64,000 nucleotides of DNA from Crocosphaera sp. UHCC 0190 (GTDB lineage: Bacteria > Cyanobacteriota > Cyanobacteriia > Cyanobacteriales > Microcystaceae). This document shows positions 28,892-38,741 of this stretch, in pieces. The stretch spans positions 62,001-126,000 of the forward strand of contig NZ_JAYGHP010000001.1 of the NCBI RefSeq assembly GCF_034932065.1. Reading direction: 5' to 3'. The position numbers and the translations under genes are program-made. The notes under the pieces are model-generated. The model worked only from the letters and a program-made list of their open reading frames with translations. It ran no database searches and was not told the DNA's origin. Position 1 is the first letter of the stretch; the number at the start of each line of letters is the position of its first letter.

Positions 28892-28956
28892 TATCCTATT
28901 GTTAATAATATTATAAATTATAAATATCTTAGCACAGTATGAAAGCTTTTTGCCTT

Positions 28957-28985
28957 GCTAATACGCATTTAAAATGCGTATTAGC
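28957..28985. repeat. 29-base palindrome
   Basis: GCTAATACGCATTT, a central A, then the exact reverse complement. It lies in the spacer between DUF3598 and sufD. The rest of 28892-29299 holds only the next repeat and the sufD operator region. Confidence 0.88.
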
Positions 28986-29025
28986 TTACTATGCCCTCTA
29001 CAGTTAGATTTATGATAAAAGATAA

Positions 29026-29046
29026 GGTGGGCATTGCCCACCCTAC
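29026..29046. repeat. Palindromic repeat family C (GGTGGGC...GCCCACC)
   Basis: GGTGGGCATTGCCCACC core with CTAC tail. The same family is at 31991, 38696, 58511, 60526 and 62595. Confidence 0.85.
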
Positions 29047-29167
29047 TTTTTCGAGCATCATTTTTAATGACAACTGTACTTCTCTTTATATTCCCACACT
29101 TCCCTCACTCATGAAAGTAATAAAGATACCGTGAAAAGTGAGGTTTATCTCCAAATAGCAACTTTAA

Positions 29168-29181
29168 CAACAAAAATGTTG
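29168..29181 (+). promoter_or_regulatory. SufR-type operator upstream of sufD
   Basis: Perfect CAAC-AAAAAT-GTTG, matching the CAAC-N6-GTTG site of the cyanobacterial Fe-S repressor SufR. A wider AGCAAC/GTTGCT inverted repeat surrounds it. It lies 118 bases before the sufD ATG, in the expected promoter zone. Confidence 0.7.
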
Positions 29182-29299
29182 CTAAAGTATTGTAAGATGG
29201 TTATAGACTCAGGTTCAGTCCCCAGATGGCATCAACGTTTGAGATAGATTAAACCTGCTGACCGAGAGAACGTACTTGCGTATTACTTCAATTAACCGC

Positions 29300-30646
29300 A
29301 TGAATAACCCAACCCTCGACAAAACCAGTTCAGAAACTTACCTAAACAACTTATTAAAACAGTGTCAAGCAAAGTCTTCTGTTATTGATGCTGAATATCT
29401 GCAAAACCTACAGAAAAATGCTGTTTCTCAAGTTAAAGAATTAAGTCTTCCTACTAAACGGGATGAAGAATGGCGATTTACTGATCTCTCTGAATTATAT
29501 CAGCTAGAATTTACAGCAGCAAAATCCGCAACAGTTTCTCAAGAAATTGCTGATATCTTTATTTTACCTGAAACCCAAAAAAGCTGCATTGTTTTTGTCA
29601 ATGGGCAATATGTTTCTGAGTTATCAAATGTTTCTGCTTTATCGACAGATATCTATGTCGGAAATTTAAGTAATCTTTCAGAATTACAAAAAAATAAAAT
29701 TGTCAAGTATTTAGGAAAACAAGAAGGAGAAAGAGACGCTTTTACGGCATTAAATACGGCAGGAATTAACGATGCGGCGGTTATTTGGGTCAACCCTAAT
29801 GTTATAGTTGAAAACCCCATTCAATTGTTATTTCTTGCCGTTGCTAATGATACTCCTACCCTCATTCAACCCCGTACCTTAGTAGTAGCAGAAACAGGGT
29901 CTAGTGTGTCCTTTGTTGAATATTATGGCAGACTTGAACAATGTTCTGATGTGCAACAAAATCAGCCCTATTTTACTAATTCTGTGACAGAAATTTGGTT
30001 AGAAGATAACGCCCAAATTAATCATAGTCGCATTCAGAGAGAATTAGCCGATAGCTTCCATATTGGTAAGAGTGCTATTACTCAAAATCAAGATAGTCGT
30101 TATACTTGTAATGAGGTAAATTTAGGCGCGAAATTATCTCGTCATACTCTACAAATTTGGCAAAACGGCAACCAGACAGAAACCCATCTTAACGGGTTAA
30201 CCATGATTGATAATCAGCAAGTTTCAGATACTCATACTGCAGTTTTGCTCAATCATCCTTATGGTACTACTCATCAATTACATAAATGTATTATAGATGG
30301 TAATGGTCACGGTGTTTTTAATGGTAAAATTTTCGTTCCTAAACCTGCCCAAGTCACCAATGCCACCCAATTAAACCGGAACTTATTACTATCATCAAAA
30401 GCCCGTATTAATACCAAGCCAGAACTACAAATTACGGCGGATAATGTTAAATGTTCCCATGGGGCAACCATTAGTCAATTAGAAGCAGATGAACTCTTTT
30501 ACCTACAGAGTCGGGGTTTAAATGAGACTGATGCCCGTCACCTTTTAATTGATGCCTTTGCCGCAGAAATATTAGAAAGAATTCCTCTAAATTCTTTGCG
30601 ACAAAGACTGACTCAATGTGTTGCTTGTCGTACTGTAGATGCTTAA
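29300..30646 (+). CDS. sufD: SufD, Fe-S assembly scaffold subunit
   Basis: 448 residues from ATG 29300 (MNNPTLDKTSSETYLNNL). An upstream TTG at 29276 is unlikely. SUF FeS core beta-helix: LPTKRDEEWRFTDLS near the N-terminus, NGLTMIDNQQVSDTHT, KCSHGATISQLEADELFYLQ and RGLNETDARHLL at the C-terminus. It works with SufB and SufC in cluster assembly. Here it is followed by sufS without sufB/sufC upstream. Confidence 0.95.
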   Translation: MNNPTLDKTSSETYLNNLLKQCQAKSSVIDAEYLQNLQKNAVSQVKELSLPTKRDEEWRFTDLSELYQLEFTAAKSATVSQEIADIFILPETQKSCIVFVNGQYVSELSNVSALSTDIYVGNLSNLSELQKNKIVKYLGKQEGERDAFTALNTAGINDAAVIWVNPNVIVENPIQLLFLAVANDTPTLIQPRTLVVAETGSSVSFVEYYGRLEQCSDVQQNQPYFTNSVTEIWLEDNAQINHSRIQRELADSFHIGKSAITQNQDSRYTCNEVNLGAKLSRHTLQIWQNGNQTETHLNGLTMIDNQQVSDTHTAVLLNHPYGTTHQLHKCIIDGNGHGVFNGKIFVPKPAQVTNATQLNRNLLLSSKARINTKPELQITADNVKCSHGATISQLEADELFYLQSRGLNETDARHLLIDAFAAEILERIPLNSLRQRLTQCVACRTVDA

Positions 30647-30668
30647 TTAAGTATCGAACAAAACGAAA

Positions 30669-30702
30669 ACTTCTGACTTCAAACTTCTGACTTCAAACTT
30701 CA
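30669..30702. repeat. Heptamer repeat in the sufD-sufS gap
   Basis: ACTTCTG and ACTTCAA alternate twice, ending immediately before the sufS ATG. It is the same repeat type as in the nif spacers. Confidence 0.85.
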
Positions 30703-30704
30703 TT

Positions 30705-31967
30705 ATGACTGCTATTAAAGAAAAAACCATCGCCGCCCAAGTTCGTGCAGATTTCCCAATTTTACACCAAGAAATTCACGACAAACCCTTGATTTATTTA
30801 GACAATGCTGCTACTTCTCAAAAACCTGTAGCGGTACTCGATGCGTTGCGGAATTATTACGAAAAAGACAATGCAAATGTTCATCGTGGGGCCCATACTT
30901 TAAGTGTCAGAGCAACAGAATCTTATGAAGGGGCAAGAGATAAGATAGCCAAGTTTATTAATGCGGCTTCTCGACAAGAAATTATCTTTACCAGAAATGC
31001 AACTGAAGCTATCAATTTAGTCGCCTATAGTTGGGGGTTAAATAACTTAAAACCAGGGGATGAAATTATCACCTCTGTTATGGAACATCACAGTAATATT
31101 GTTCCCTGGCAAATTGTGGCTCAAAAGACAGGGGCCGTCATTAAATATGTTCAATTAACCGACAATGAAGACTTTGATTTAGAATGCTTCAAATCTTTGT
31201 TATCTGAGCGAACAAAATTAGTTACAATTGTCCATGTTTCTAACACATTGGGTTGTATTAATCCCGTAGAAGAAGTCATAAACCTATCTCATAAATTTGG
31301 GGCAAAAATCTTAATTGATGCTTGTCAAAGTGTTCCCCATACTGCTATTGATGTACAAGAAATGGACTGTGATTGGTTAGTCGCAAGTGGACATAAAATG
31401 TGTGGCCCGTCAGGGATCGGTTTCTTATATGGAAAGCAAGCAATTTTAGAAGAAATGCCCCCATTTTTAGGCGGGGGAGAAATGATTAATGAGGTCTTTT
31501 TTGATGGGTTTACCTGTGGAGAATTACCCCACAAATTTGAAGCAGGAACCCCCGCCATTGGAGAAGCGATCGCTTTAGGGGCAGCCGTTGATTATTTAAC
31601 AGAAATTGGCATGGATAATATTCATGCTTATGAGGAAGAATTGACCGCTTATTTGTTTAAAAAACTGGAACAAATTCCTAAGATTAGAATCTATGGGCCA
31701 AAACCAACAGAAGAAGGCAAAGGGAGAGCCGCCTTAGCTGCATTTAACATTGAAGGAATACACGGTAGTGACTTATCAACCATCTTAGATCATGAAGGCA
31801 TTGCTATTCGTTCCGGTCACCATTGTACTCAACCCTTACACCGCTTATTTAATGCCTCTGGAAGTTGCCGAGTAAGTTTATATTTCTATAATACTCGTGA
31901 AGAAATTGATGCCTTTATTGTGGCATTACAAGAGACGATTGATTTCTTTATGAATATGATGGAATAA
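30705..31967 (+). CDS. sufS: SufS, group II cysteine desulfurase
   Basis: 420 residues. PLP lysine in [12 protein letters not shown]. The catalytic Cys is in a short loop, [11 protein letters not shown], as in SufS rather than NifS (whose loop here is SSGSACTSGS). It is the sulfur donor of the general SUF system. 58 bases after sufD, in one operon. It ends at a strong T-run hairpin. Confidence 0.96.
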   Translation: MTAIKEKTIAAQVRADFPILHQEIHDKPLIYLDNAATSQKPVAVLDALRNYYEKDNANVHRGAHTLSVRATESYEGARDKIAKFINAASRQEIIFTRNATEAINLVAYSWGLNNLKPGDEIITSVMEHHSNIVPWQIVAQKTGAVIKYVQLTDNEDFDLECFKSLLSERTKLVTIVHVSNTLGCINPVEEVINLSHKFGAKILIDACQSVPHTAIDVQEMDCDWLVASGHKMCGPSGIGFLYGKQAILEEMPPFLGGGEMINEVFFDGFTCGELPHKFEAGTPAIGEAIALGAAVDYLTEIGMDNIHAYEEELTAYLFKKLEQIPKIRIYGPKPTEEGKGRAALAAFNIEGIHGSDLSTILDHEGIAIRSGHHCTQPLHRLFNASGSCRVSLYFYNTREEIDAFIVALQETIDFFMNMME

Positions 31968-31990
31968 CATCAAAATAGTCTAGTTTTTGC

Positions 31991-32014
31991 GGTGGGTATT
32001 ACCCACCTTTTTTA
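31991..32014 (+). terminator. sufDS terminator (family C repeat)
   Basis: GGTGGGTATTACCCACC followed by seven T, 23 bases after the sufS stop. Confidence 0.88.
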
Positions 32015-32063
32015 TTGATATAATAAAAATAAAAAGGAAACATCAACCTGTTCCTAAAACCCT

Positions 32064-32525
32064 ATGCTTTTACTGCTCTTTCACCTTGGGGATGAAAAAT
32101 ACGCCATTGACAGTAAACAGGTGGTAGAAATTATCCCCCAAGTTTTGCTGAGAAAACTATACCAAGCCCCGAAATATGTGGCAGGAGTCTTTAACTATCG
32201 TGGTAAAATTGTGCCGGCCATTGATTTATGTCATCTAATTGGGGGTTATCCCTGTCGTCATTGCCTCAGCACTCGGATTATCATGGTAAATTATCCCATG
32301 CCTGATGCTACAACGCGCTACGTCGGACTGCTGGCAGAGCGAGTGACGGATACCATGTATAAACCCAAAAATGAGTGGATTCCCACAGAAGTCACTTCTG
32401 AGTCCACGACTTATTTAGGTGAAATGATTCCCGAAAAAGACGGGATGATTCAACGACTACGGGTAGAAAAATTACTGTCAGACTCCCAACGGACATGGCT
32501 TTTACCTGAAAACCGGTCACAATAA
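32064..32525 (+). CDS. cheW: CheW-like adaptor protein
   Basis: 153 residues of a single CheW domain (LLFHLGDEKYAIDSKQVVEI, YVAGVFNYRGKIVPAIDL). It couples chemoreceptors to a CheA-type kinase. It lies one base before a CheR gene and in series with a chemoreceptor, but no cheA or cheY follows in the window. A role in pilus-based motility or taxis is likely from family knowledge. Confidence 0.9.
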   Translation: MLLLLFHLGDEKYAIDSKQVVEIIPQVLLRKLYQAPKYVAGVFNYRGKIVPAIDLCHLIGGYPCRHCLSTRIIMVNYPMPDATTRYVGLLAERVTDTMYKPKNEWIPTEVTSESTTYLGEMIPEKDGMIQRLRVEKLLSDSQRTWLLPENRSQ

Positions 32526-32526
32526 C

Positions 32527-33744
32527 ATGAATCAGCACCATCAGATGATCGAAGCGTTACTTAGCCAAAGAATGGGCTGGGAGGTGAGCAAAATTGGGTC
32601 ACGTCAATTGGCCAAAGCTATTGCCACCCGTCAAAAAGCCTGTGGTTTTAGTGATCTTCCTCGTTATCTTGAACGCTTACAAGCTTCCGCCAAAGAATTT
32701 CAGGAATTAATTGAACAACTGGTTGTTAGAGAAAGTTGGTTTTTCCGCCATCGAGAAGCCTTTGTCTTGCTCCGTCACTACATTACCAACCAATGGCTGC
32801 CTCATCATCCTCAAGAAACCTTAAGGGTGTTAAGTATTCCTTGTTCCACAGGAGAAGAACCTTATTCCATTGCCATGACTTTACTGAATTCCCCCTTAGC
32901 ACCTCAACAATTGCAGATTGAAGGGATGGATATCAGTCAAATCGCCCTAAGTTACGCTAAACAAGGGATTTACAGCAAAAATTCCTTTCGTAATCATGAT
33001 TGGGTAGAGCATCAACAATTTTTTGAAAGCAAAGAAGAAAGCTATCAAATCTCTGAGTCCATTCGCCGTCAAGTGAAGTTTAGCAGCAAAAATCTCTTGG
33101 CCCCTTGGTTGCCGAATGATCCTCCCTATCATGTCATTTTTTGTCGTCATTTATTAATTTATTTAGATGAACCGGCCCGCGATCGCGTGATCAAGACCCT
33201 TGATCGCTTACTATGCAATCAAGGTCTGTTATTTGTGGGAGCAGTGGAAACCACCTTGATCAAATCACCGAATTTCCGCTTTATGGCCCATCCTTCAGCC
33301 TTTGCTTACCAAAAAATCCTCGCCCCATCTTCTCCGAAACCTTCTATTACTGATCCGCCTCTTCAAAGATTAACACCAATCAAAAAAACCCAAACATCTC
33401 AGCGCGTCTCCTTACCCCAACCCCCAGTCTCAGAACCTAAACTTTCTTTATTGGAAATGGCACGACAACTCGCTAATCAGGGAAAATTAAAAGAAGCGGC
33501 CCAGTCTTGTCATGACTATCTGAAACGCTCTCCTATTGATGCCTCTGCCTACTTATTATTAGGGGAAATTTATCAAGCGCAAGGGAATAATGAACAAGCG
33601 CAACGATATCTCCAAAAAGCCCTTTATCTCAAACCTAATTATCGTGAGGCTTTAGCGCATTTGGTCTTACTCAGAGAAAGTCAAGGGGATGTTCAAGGGG
33701 CGGCCGTTCTCAAAAATCGTATGCAACGACTAGATAATCTTTAA
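32527..33744 (+). CDS. cheR: CheR-type methyltransferase with C-terminal TPRs
   Basis: 405 residues. The N-terminal helical CheR domain and the SAM-binding fold ([33 protein letters not shown]) span about residues 1-270. A proline-rich linker leads to TPR repeats at about 315-400 ([22 protein letters not shown]...). It methylates receptor glutamates, probably those of the chemoreceptor that starts 10 bases downstream. Confidence 0.92.
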   Translation: MNQHHQMIEALLSQRMGWEVSKIGSRQLAKAIATRQKACGFSDLPRYLERLQASAKEFQELIEQLVVRESWFFRHREAFVLLRHYITNQWLPHHPQETLRVLSIPCSTGEEPYSIAMTLLNSPLAPQQLQIEGMDISQIALSYAKQGIYSKNSFRNHDWVEHQQFFESKEESYQISESIRRQVKFSSKNLLAPWLPNDPPYHVIFCRHLLIYLDEPARDRVIKTLDRLLCNQGLLFVGAVETTLIKSPNFRFMAHPSAFAYQKILAPSSPKPSITDPPLQRLTPIKKTQTSQRVSLPQPPVSEPKLSLLEMARQLANQGKLKEAAQSCHDYLKRSPIDASAYLLLGEIYQAQGNNEQAQRYLQKALYLKPNYREALAHLVLLRESQGDVQGAAVLKNRMQRLDNL

Positions 33745-33754
33745 GGCTGAAATT

Positions 33755-35452
33755 ATGAAGATCTACAAATCAATGTCTATTGAATCAAAATTGCTCGGAT
33801 TACTGATTTTTTCAGCATTTGTCATGGGCGTGGGAGCCGTTGTCACTTGGGTGGGAATGTCCAAGCTCTATGCAGAAGTCAGGCAAATGGCCGAACAGGA
33901 TCTTTCTTTGATCCAAAATTTGATTCAAATGCAGGAAAATCAACTGGCTCAAGTGGTGGATTTTGAACAGGCCTTAAGAGCAGGAATTAATACCACCAAA
34001 AATCCCAGCGATCAAACGAATTTTAACCAATCAAGGACTAATTTTCTGGATAAACAAAGTCGCGTAGGTAGTGCTATTGAAGCCTCTCAAAGTTTGATTC
34101 AAAAGCAAATTAAAGAAACGGATAATCAGTCAGATAGACAAAACTTTGAATCCATTGCTAAAAACTTAAATGAATATCAACAAAGTTATATTTATTATAA
34201 TAACCAAGCTGAGCAAATGTTTAGTTTAATTATGAGTAATCAAGTGCCATCTGCTAAAATTGCTGCCATTAAAATTCAACCCTTACAAGAAGAACTCAAA
34301 CAAGAAAATACTGAACTTTTACAACAGGTTGTTGGCCTGTCTCAAGAAGCAGCTAATATTGCCAAACGACACCAACAAAATACGGTGACAATTGTTTCTT
34401 TCACTTTCTTGGTTAGTATTATTGCTATTTTAAGTTTAGGTTATTGGATAACTCGTAATATTACCCGTTCATTAGGAACAGCAGTTCAGGTGGCTGAAGC
34501 GGTTTCTCTTGGTAATTTAACGGCGGAAGTCGAAGTAACATCTCAAGATGAAATTGGGCAATTATTAGAAGCTTTAAAAACGATGATTGAAAACCTCAAT
34601 TCTCTCATTTCTAAGGTACAACATTCCGGGATTTCTATTACCAGTTCAACGACGCAAATGGCGGCTTCTCGAAAACAATTAGAAGCAACGTTAACGGAAC
34701 AAATTGCCTCTACTAATGAAGTGACTACTACGGCCCAAGAAATTGCTAATACGTCAGAAGAATTAGTCAAAACCATGGAGCAAATTACGGAAATGTCCCA
34801 AGGTACAGCCCAAGCAGCAAGCCAAGGACAGCATGATTTAGGTAGGATGGAAACGACGATGCGGCAATTAGCCAACGCAACCACATCTATTGCGTCTAAA
34901 TTGGGTGTTATGAGTGAAAAGGCACACAATATTAATAGTGTGGTTTTAACGATTACGAAGGTGGCTGACCAAACTAATTTACTCTCTCTTAATGCTGCTA
35001 TTGAAGCAGAAAAAGCGGGAGAATATGGGGCTGGTTTTGCTGTTGTAGCGAGGGAAATTCGACGTTTAGCGGATCAAACTGCGGTGGCAACTTTGGAAAT
35101 TGAACAGATGGTTAAGGAGATGCAATCTGCGGTTTCTACTGGTGTTATGGAAATGGATAAATTCAATAAGGAAGTGAGTAATAGTGTGGAAGATGTGGGG
35201 AGTATTAGTCATCAAATTGCCCAGGTAATTGAACAGGTACAAAGTATTACCCCTCGCTTTGAATTAGTCAGTAAAAGTATGGAAGAACAATCTCGCAGCG
35301 CACAACATATTCGGGAAGCAATGGAACAACTTAGTGAGGGTTCTGAACAAACCGCTTATTCTTTACATGATACTCATATTGTTCTCGAACAATTAGATGA
35401 TGCTGCCCAAGGTTTACAAGCTGAAATTTCTGTATTTAAAGTAAAAAGTTAA
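33755..35452 (+). CDS. Methyl-accepting chemotaxis protein
   Basis: 565 residues. TM1 is at about 14-34 and TM2 at about 208-230, enclosing a helical periplasmic four-helix-type sensor with a Q/N-rich sequence. A HAMP domain ([20 protein letters not shown]) and the signalling hairpin follow, with the conserved tip [20 protein letters not shown] and [10 protein letters not shown]. The ligand is unknown. Last gene of the cheW-cheR-mcp operon. Confidence 0.94.
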   Translation: MKIYKSMSIESKLLGLLIFSAFVMGVGAVVTWVGMSKLYAEVRQMAEQDLSLIQNLIQMQENQLAQVVDFEQALRAGINTTKNPSDQTNFNQSRTNFLDKQSRVGSAIEASQSLIQKQIKETDNQSDRQNFESIAKNLNEYQQSYIYYNNQAEQMFSLIMSNQVPSAKIAAIKIQPLQEELKQENTELLQQVVGLSQEAANIAKRHQQNTVTIVSFTFLVSIIAILSLGYWITRNITRSLGTAVQVAEAVSLGNLTAEVEVTSQDEIGQLLEALKTMIENLNSLISKVQHSGISITSSTTQMAASRKQLEATLTEQIASTNEVTTTAQEIANTSEELVKTMEQITEMSQGTAQAASQGQHDLGRMETTMRQLANATTSIASKLGVMSEKAHNINSVVLTITKVADQTNLLSLNAAIEAEKAGEYGAGFAVVAREIRRLADQTAVATLEIEQMVKEMQSAVSTGVMEMDKFNKEVSNSVEDVGSISHQIAQVIEQVQSITPRFELVSKSMEEQSRSAQHIREAMEQLSEGSEQTAYSLHDTHIVLEQLDDAAQGLQAEISVFKVKS

Positions 35453-35462
35453 GTTATCAAAG

Positions 35463-35485
35463 AGAGGGCGTATGCCATACGCCCC
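35463..35485. repeat. Palindrome between convergent mcp and holin-like gene
   Basis: GGGCGTATG-C-CATACGCCC, a hairpin without a T run. It probably ends transcripts or protects 3' ends. Confidence 0.7.
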
Positions 35486-35553
35486 CGGTCCCAATTTGTC
35501 CGCTTGTAGGGGCGCAATGCTTGCTTCCTCTTGCTTGCACCCTCGTGTCTTCT

Positions 35554-35904
35554 TTAAACTTCTCTAGGTTCTAAAGCTTGACTCAACACACTAGAAACAA
35601 AAGAAAGAATTATTGAGCCAAATAAAGCATCCCAAAAGGAATTAATCTCAAATCCAGGAGTAAAATAAGAGACGAGAGAAAAAGAAATTGCATTGATAAC
35701 AAATAAAAATAAACCCAGAGAAAGAAAGGTTAAAGGAAGGGTAAATAAAATAAGAATAGGGCGAACAACAGCATTAATTAATCCCATGACCAAAGCAGCG
35801 ATCGCGGCTACCATCAGCCCTTTAATGATAATGCCTGGAACTAGATAAGCAGTAATCAATAATGACAGGGCAGTAATGATCCAAGTTAGTAAAAATTGTG
35901 ACAT
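35554..35904 (-). CDS. Phage holin family 4-like membrane protein
   Basis: 116 residues from ATG 35904 (MSQFLLTWIITALSLLITAY). The GTG 30 bases upstream is less likely. Four hydrophobic segments with INAVVRPILILFTLPLTFLS and LFLFVINAISF mark the Phage_holin_4_2 family. These are common chromosomal membrane proteins in cyanobacteria and do not indicate a prophage. Function unknown. Confidence 0.85.
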   Translation of the reverse strand: MSQFLLTWIITALSLLITAYLVPGIIIKGLMVAAIAALVMGLINAVVRPILILFTLPLTFLSLGLFLFVINAISFSLVSYFTPGFEINSFWDALFGSIILSFVSSVLSQALEPREV

Positions 35905-35941
35905 AATCTTCGTCTTCGCAGATGTCGTTGTCACTCATAGT

Positions 35942-36826
35942 TTAACCCACCTCAGAGGGATTACGAGCAAGAGAAGGGGTTTTCTGTAATGTATGGATTT
36001 TCCCACTCAGATTAACCCCTTCTTCCGATTGTTCTAAAACTAAGAGGGGTGTGGGTTTCGCTTTTTGATCCCAATTCATATCAACCACATGGCCTTGAAT
36101 GGCCGGTTGCCAATGCTGATTGTTGGTACTCGGAGACAAAAAAGTCTCAATACATTCGATAATTTGACTAACCGTAGCCGCACTCGCCTGAGTGGGTAAC
36201 TTAGTTAATTTAATTTGAATACGAAACAAAATCCCTTTATTCCATTTGCCCTCTTGGGTTTCCACTTCGTAGGTGACATCAAAACTTTCATCAATTTGTC
36301 TGCCACCGGCCACAACTCCCGCCTGTACTCTGTCTGTATTTGGCCGTAGGGCGGTGCCGATTAACTGAGTGACTTTCATTTTAATTTGATTAACCACTAC
36401 ATAATGAAAAACTTCCTCATCCATTCGCATTCGCAAATAATCGAGATTAAATTCCCTAGCATGGACTAAGTCGGGGTTTTCCTCCATTTTTCTAATGGTA
36501 ACTAGGGCTAATTTGAGCTTTTTCTTGAGATCTTTACTCTTAAATTGCTCAAAGGTGAGGGCTTTAGCTGTTTGATGCAGTTGCCATTTACCATAACTCA
36601 CCAAGGCGATGAGTATGATTAACAGTGTCATTGTGCTAATCACCCAAGGTTGTCCACTGAGATAATTCGACTCAGCAGAAGGAGAGACAGAAAAGGATTG
36701 AGGACTTTCTGTGGTTTGTGCTAAAAGGGGTTGACCGAAAAACCATTGAGAAGACATAGGGATAGGGATGATAAACAAAGATTGTTTTGATATCTTAAGA
36801 ATTCCCAAAAGTAGGGTCAGATCCAT
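35942..36826 (-). CDS. Conserved cyanobacterial membrane-anchored protein, unknown function
   Basis: 294 residues, or about 271 from the alternative ATG at 36757 (MSSQWFFGQP). One clear membrane segment (VISTMTLLIILIALVSYG, about 62-80) is followed by a cytoplasmic K/R-rich helix and a mixed alpha/beta domain (HYVVVNQIKMKVTQLIGTAL). I recognise it only as a conserved hypothetical. It may share a transcript with the downstream holin-like gene, 37 bases away. Confidence 0.7.
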   Translation of the reverse strand: MDLTLLLGILKISKQSLFIIPIPMSSQWFFGQPLLAQTTESPQSFSVSPSAESNYLSGQPWVISTMTLLIILIALVSYGKWQLHQTAKALTFEQFKSKDLKKKLKLALVTIRKMEENPDLVHAREFNLDYLRMRMDEEVFHYVVVNQIKMKVTQLIGTALRPNTDRVQAGVVAGGRQIDESFDVTYEVETQEGKWNKGILFRIQIKLTKLPTQASAATVSQIIECIETFLSPSTNNQHWQPAIQGHVVDMNWDQKAKPTPLLVLEQSEEGVNLSGKIHTLQKTPSLARNPSEVG

Positions 36827-36874
36827 ACATTCTTTAGGAAAATTCTTTTAAGTCTATCTTTTAGGGGAGGTTTG

Positions 36875-37267
36875 ATGAAAAGATTTTTTCTCTGTTGTTG
36901 TTTGTTATTCTGTTTGAGTTTCTGGGGTTGTCAATCGGATTCTACTATTCCCCCTGAGCTTTCTCAATCTTCTCCTGAACCCACTACCAATCCAAAACCC
37001 ATGAATGATCAGACTCAACCCCCCAATACAGTCATTACATCTGTGACTGAACAAATTGCTCAACAAACCGGCCTCAAAACTGATGTTTTACAAATTCAAG
37101 AAACTGAAGCAAAAACTTGGTCTGATGGCTGTTTAGGATTGGCTAAACCCGATGAATTCTGCACTCAGGCCTTAGTAGAAGGATGGCGGATTGTGGTGAC
37201 GGATGGCCAACAAACTTGGGTGTATCGCACCGATCAAACCGGTCGGATTTTACGTCAAGAATCTTAA
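36875..37267 (+). CDS. Small lipoprotein
   Basis: 130 residues from ATG 36875, preceded by GGGGAGG at ideal spacing. Signal peptide with lipobox LSFWGC, then a P/S/T/Q-rich linker to about residue 52. A compact domain follows (EQIAQQTGLKTDVLQIQETE, CLGLAKPDEFCTQALVEGWR). This C-terminal domain with its two Cys resembles protein families of cyanobacterial lipoproteins of unknown role. Confidence 0.8.
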   Translation: MKRFFLCCCLLFCLSFWGCQSDSTIPPELSQSSPEPTTNPKPMNDQTQPPNTVITSVTEQIAQQTGLKTDVLQIQETEAKTWSDGCLGLAKPDEFCTQALVEGWRIVVTDGQQTWVYRTDQTGRILRQES

Positions 37268-37514
37268 GGGTTACAGCTTACGGATTCAGATAAATTGGGG
37301 ATCATCTCTCGTCCCTAAGTATATGTTCAAATTTTGACAATTTTGGCGACAATAACTAGGGGAAAATCTTGTTTCAATGATTAGGAATTCCTGAAATTCT
37401 CCCCCTGAGACAGAGGCAACTGATATCGTTAAGAGCGATAGGATTATTAATCTTTAGTTAGCTACATCACTATCTGAAATTTTTGACTTTGACACTCATC
37501 TGTAAGGAGTAATT

Positions 37515-38687
37515 ATGGCAACATTATTAGAGCAACTGCGGAAATTTACCATTGTGGTTGCTGATACTGGGGATATTCAAGCTATTGAAACGTTTACACC
37601 CCGTGATGCCACCACCAACCCTTCTTTAATCACTGCAGCGGCCCAAATGCCGCAATATCAGTCCATTGTGGATGATACCCTGACAACGGCTAGAGCAGAA
37701 TTGGGCAAAGAGGCCTCGGCCTCTGATGTGGTGACTTTAGCCTTTGATCGCTTGGCGGTGTCTTTTGGCTTAAAAATCCTCAAAATTATTCCTGGGCGTG
37801 TCTCGACAGAAGTCGATGCGAGATTATCCTATGATATGGAAGGAACCCTCGAAAAAGCCCATTATTTGATTTCTGAATATGAAAAAGCTGGGGTATCCCG
37901 CGATCGCATTTTGATCAAAATTGCTTCGACTTGGGAAGGGATTAAAGCGGCTGAAATCCTTGAAAAAGAAGGAATTCACTGTAATTTAACTCTCTTATTT
38001 GGGATGCACCAAGCGATCGCCTGTGCTGAGGCTAAAGTTACTCTTATTTCTCCCTTTGTGGGCCGCATTCTTGACTGGTATAAAAAGGAAACCGGAAAAG
38101 ACTATGCCCCGGCAGAAGATCCCGGAGTGGTTTCAGTGACAAGCATCTACAATTATTACAAAAAATTTGGTTACAAAACCGAAGTGATGGGGGCAAGTTT
38201 CCGTAATATTGGCGAAATTTGTGAACTAGCAGGGTGTGATTTATTAACGATCTCTCCGAAGTTGTTAGAACAATTACAATCAACGGAAGAAGTATTACCT
38301 CGCAAGCTAGATCCAGATAAGGCAGCAACCATGGATCTTGAGAAAATTTCCTTGGATAAGGCCACATTTGATGAGATGCACAAGACAGATCGAATGGCCT
38401 ATGACAAGCTAGATGAAGGAATTACTGGCTTTAGTAAAGCCTTAGAAAGCCTTGAAGAAATGCTCAAAGAAAGATTGGCCCGTCTTGAAGGAGATGTTAC
38501 TGTCAATAATGCAGCTGCAGACATTTTCCGAGTCTATGATTTAGATGGAGATGGGTTTATTACCCGTGAAGAATGGGCCGGAACCGATTTAGTCTTTGAT
38601 GCGATCGATATTAACCACGATGGCAAAATTACTCCCGAAGAAATGGCGGCCGGTTTAGGGGCGGCCATTAGTTTAACGGAAGCTTAA
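37515..38687 (+). CDS. tal: Transaldolase with C-terminal EF-hand pair
   Basis: 390 residues. Residues 1-330 form a class I transaldolase barrel ([14 protein letters not shown], Schiff-base Lys in [31 protein letters not shown]) of the pentose phosphate pathway. Residues 335-385 add two EF-hand calcium loops, [12 protein letters not shown] and [12 protein letters not shown]. Both have all acidic ligand positions and so should bind Ca2+. The extension is known in some cyanobacterial transaldolases. Its effect on activity is not established to my knowledge. Ends in a hairpin. Confidence 0.95.
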   Translation: MATLLEQLRKFTIVVADTGDIQAIETFTPRDATTNPSLITAAAQMPQYQSIVDDTLTTARAELGKEASASDVVTLAFDRLAVSFGLKILKIIPGRVSTEVDARLSYDMEGTLEKAHYLISEYEKAGVSRDRILIKIASTWEGIKAAEILEKEGIHCNLTLLFGMHQAIACAEAKVTLISPFVGRILDWYKKETGKDYAPAEDPGVVSVTSIYNYYKKFGYKTEVMGASFRNIGEICELAGCDLLTISPKLLEQLQSTEEVLPRKLDPDKAATMDLEKISLDKATFDEMHKTDRMAYDKLDEGITGFSKALESLEEMLKERLARLEGDVTVNNAAADIFRVYDLDGDGFITREEWAGTDLVFDAIDINHDGKITPEEMAAGLGAAISLTEA

Positions 38688-38695
38688 AAAGATAG

Positions 38696-38713
38696 GGTGG
38701 GCTTTTGCCCACC
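38696..38713 (+). terminator. Hairpin after transaldolase (family C repeat)
   Basis: GGTGGGC-TTTT-GCCCACC followed by a weak TTCCCTT. It lies between convergent tal and sdhB and can serve both directions. Confidence 0.7.
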
Positions 38714-38741
38714 TTCCCTTGTCCGACATTAAGGAATAAGT

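Noticed and set aside
35554-35904. Prophage indicated by a holin-like gene
   Set aside because: No other phage genes nearby. This holin family is widespread as an ordinary chromosomal membrane protein.
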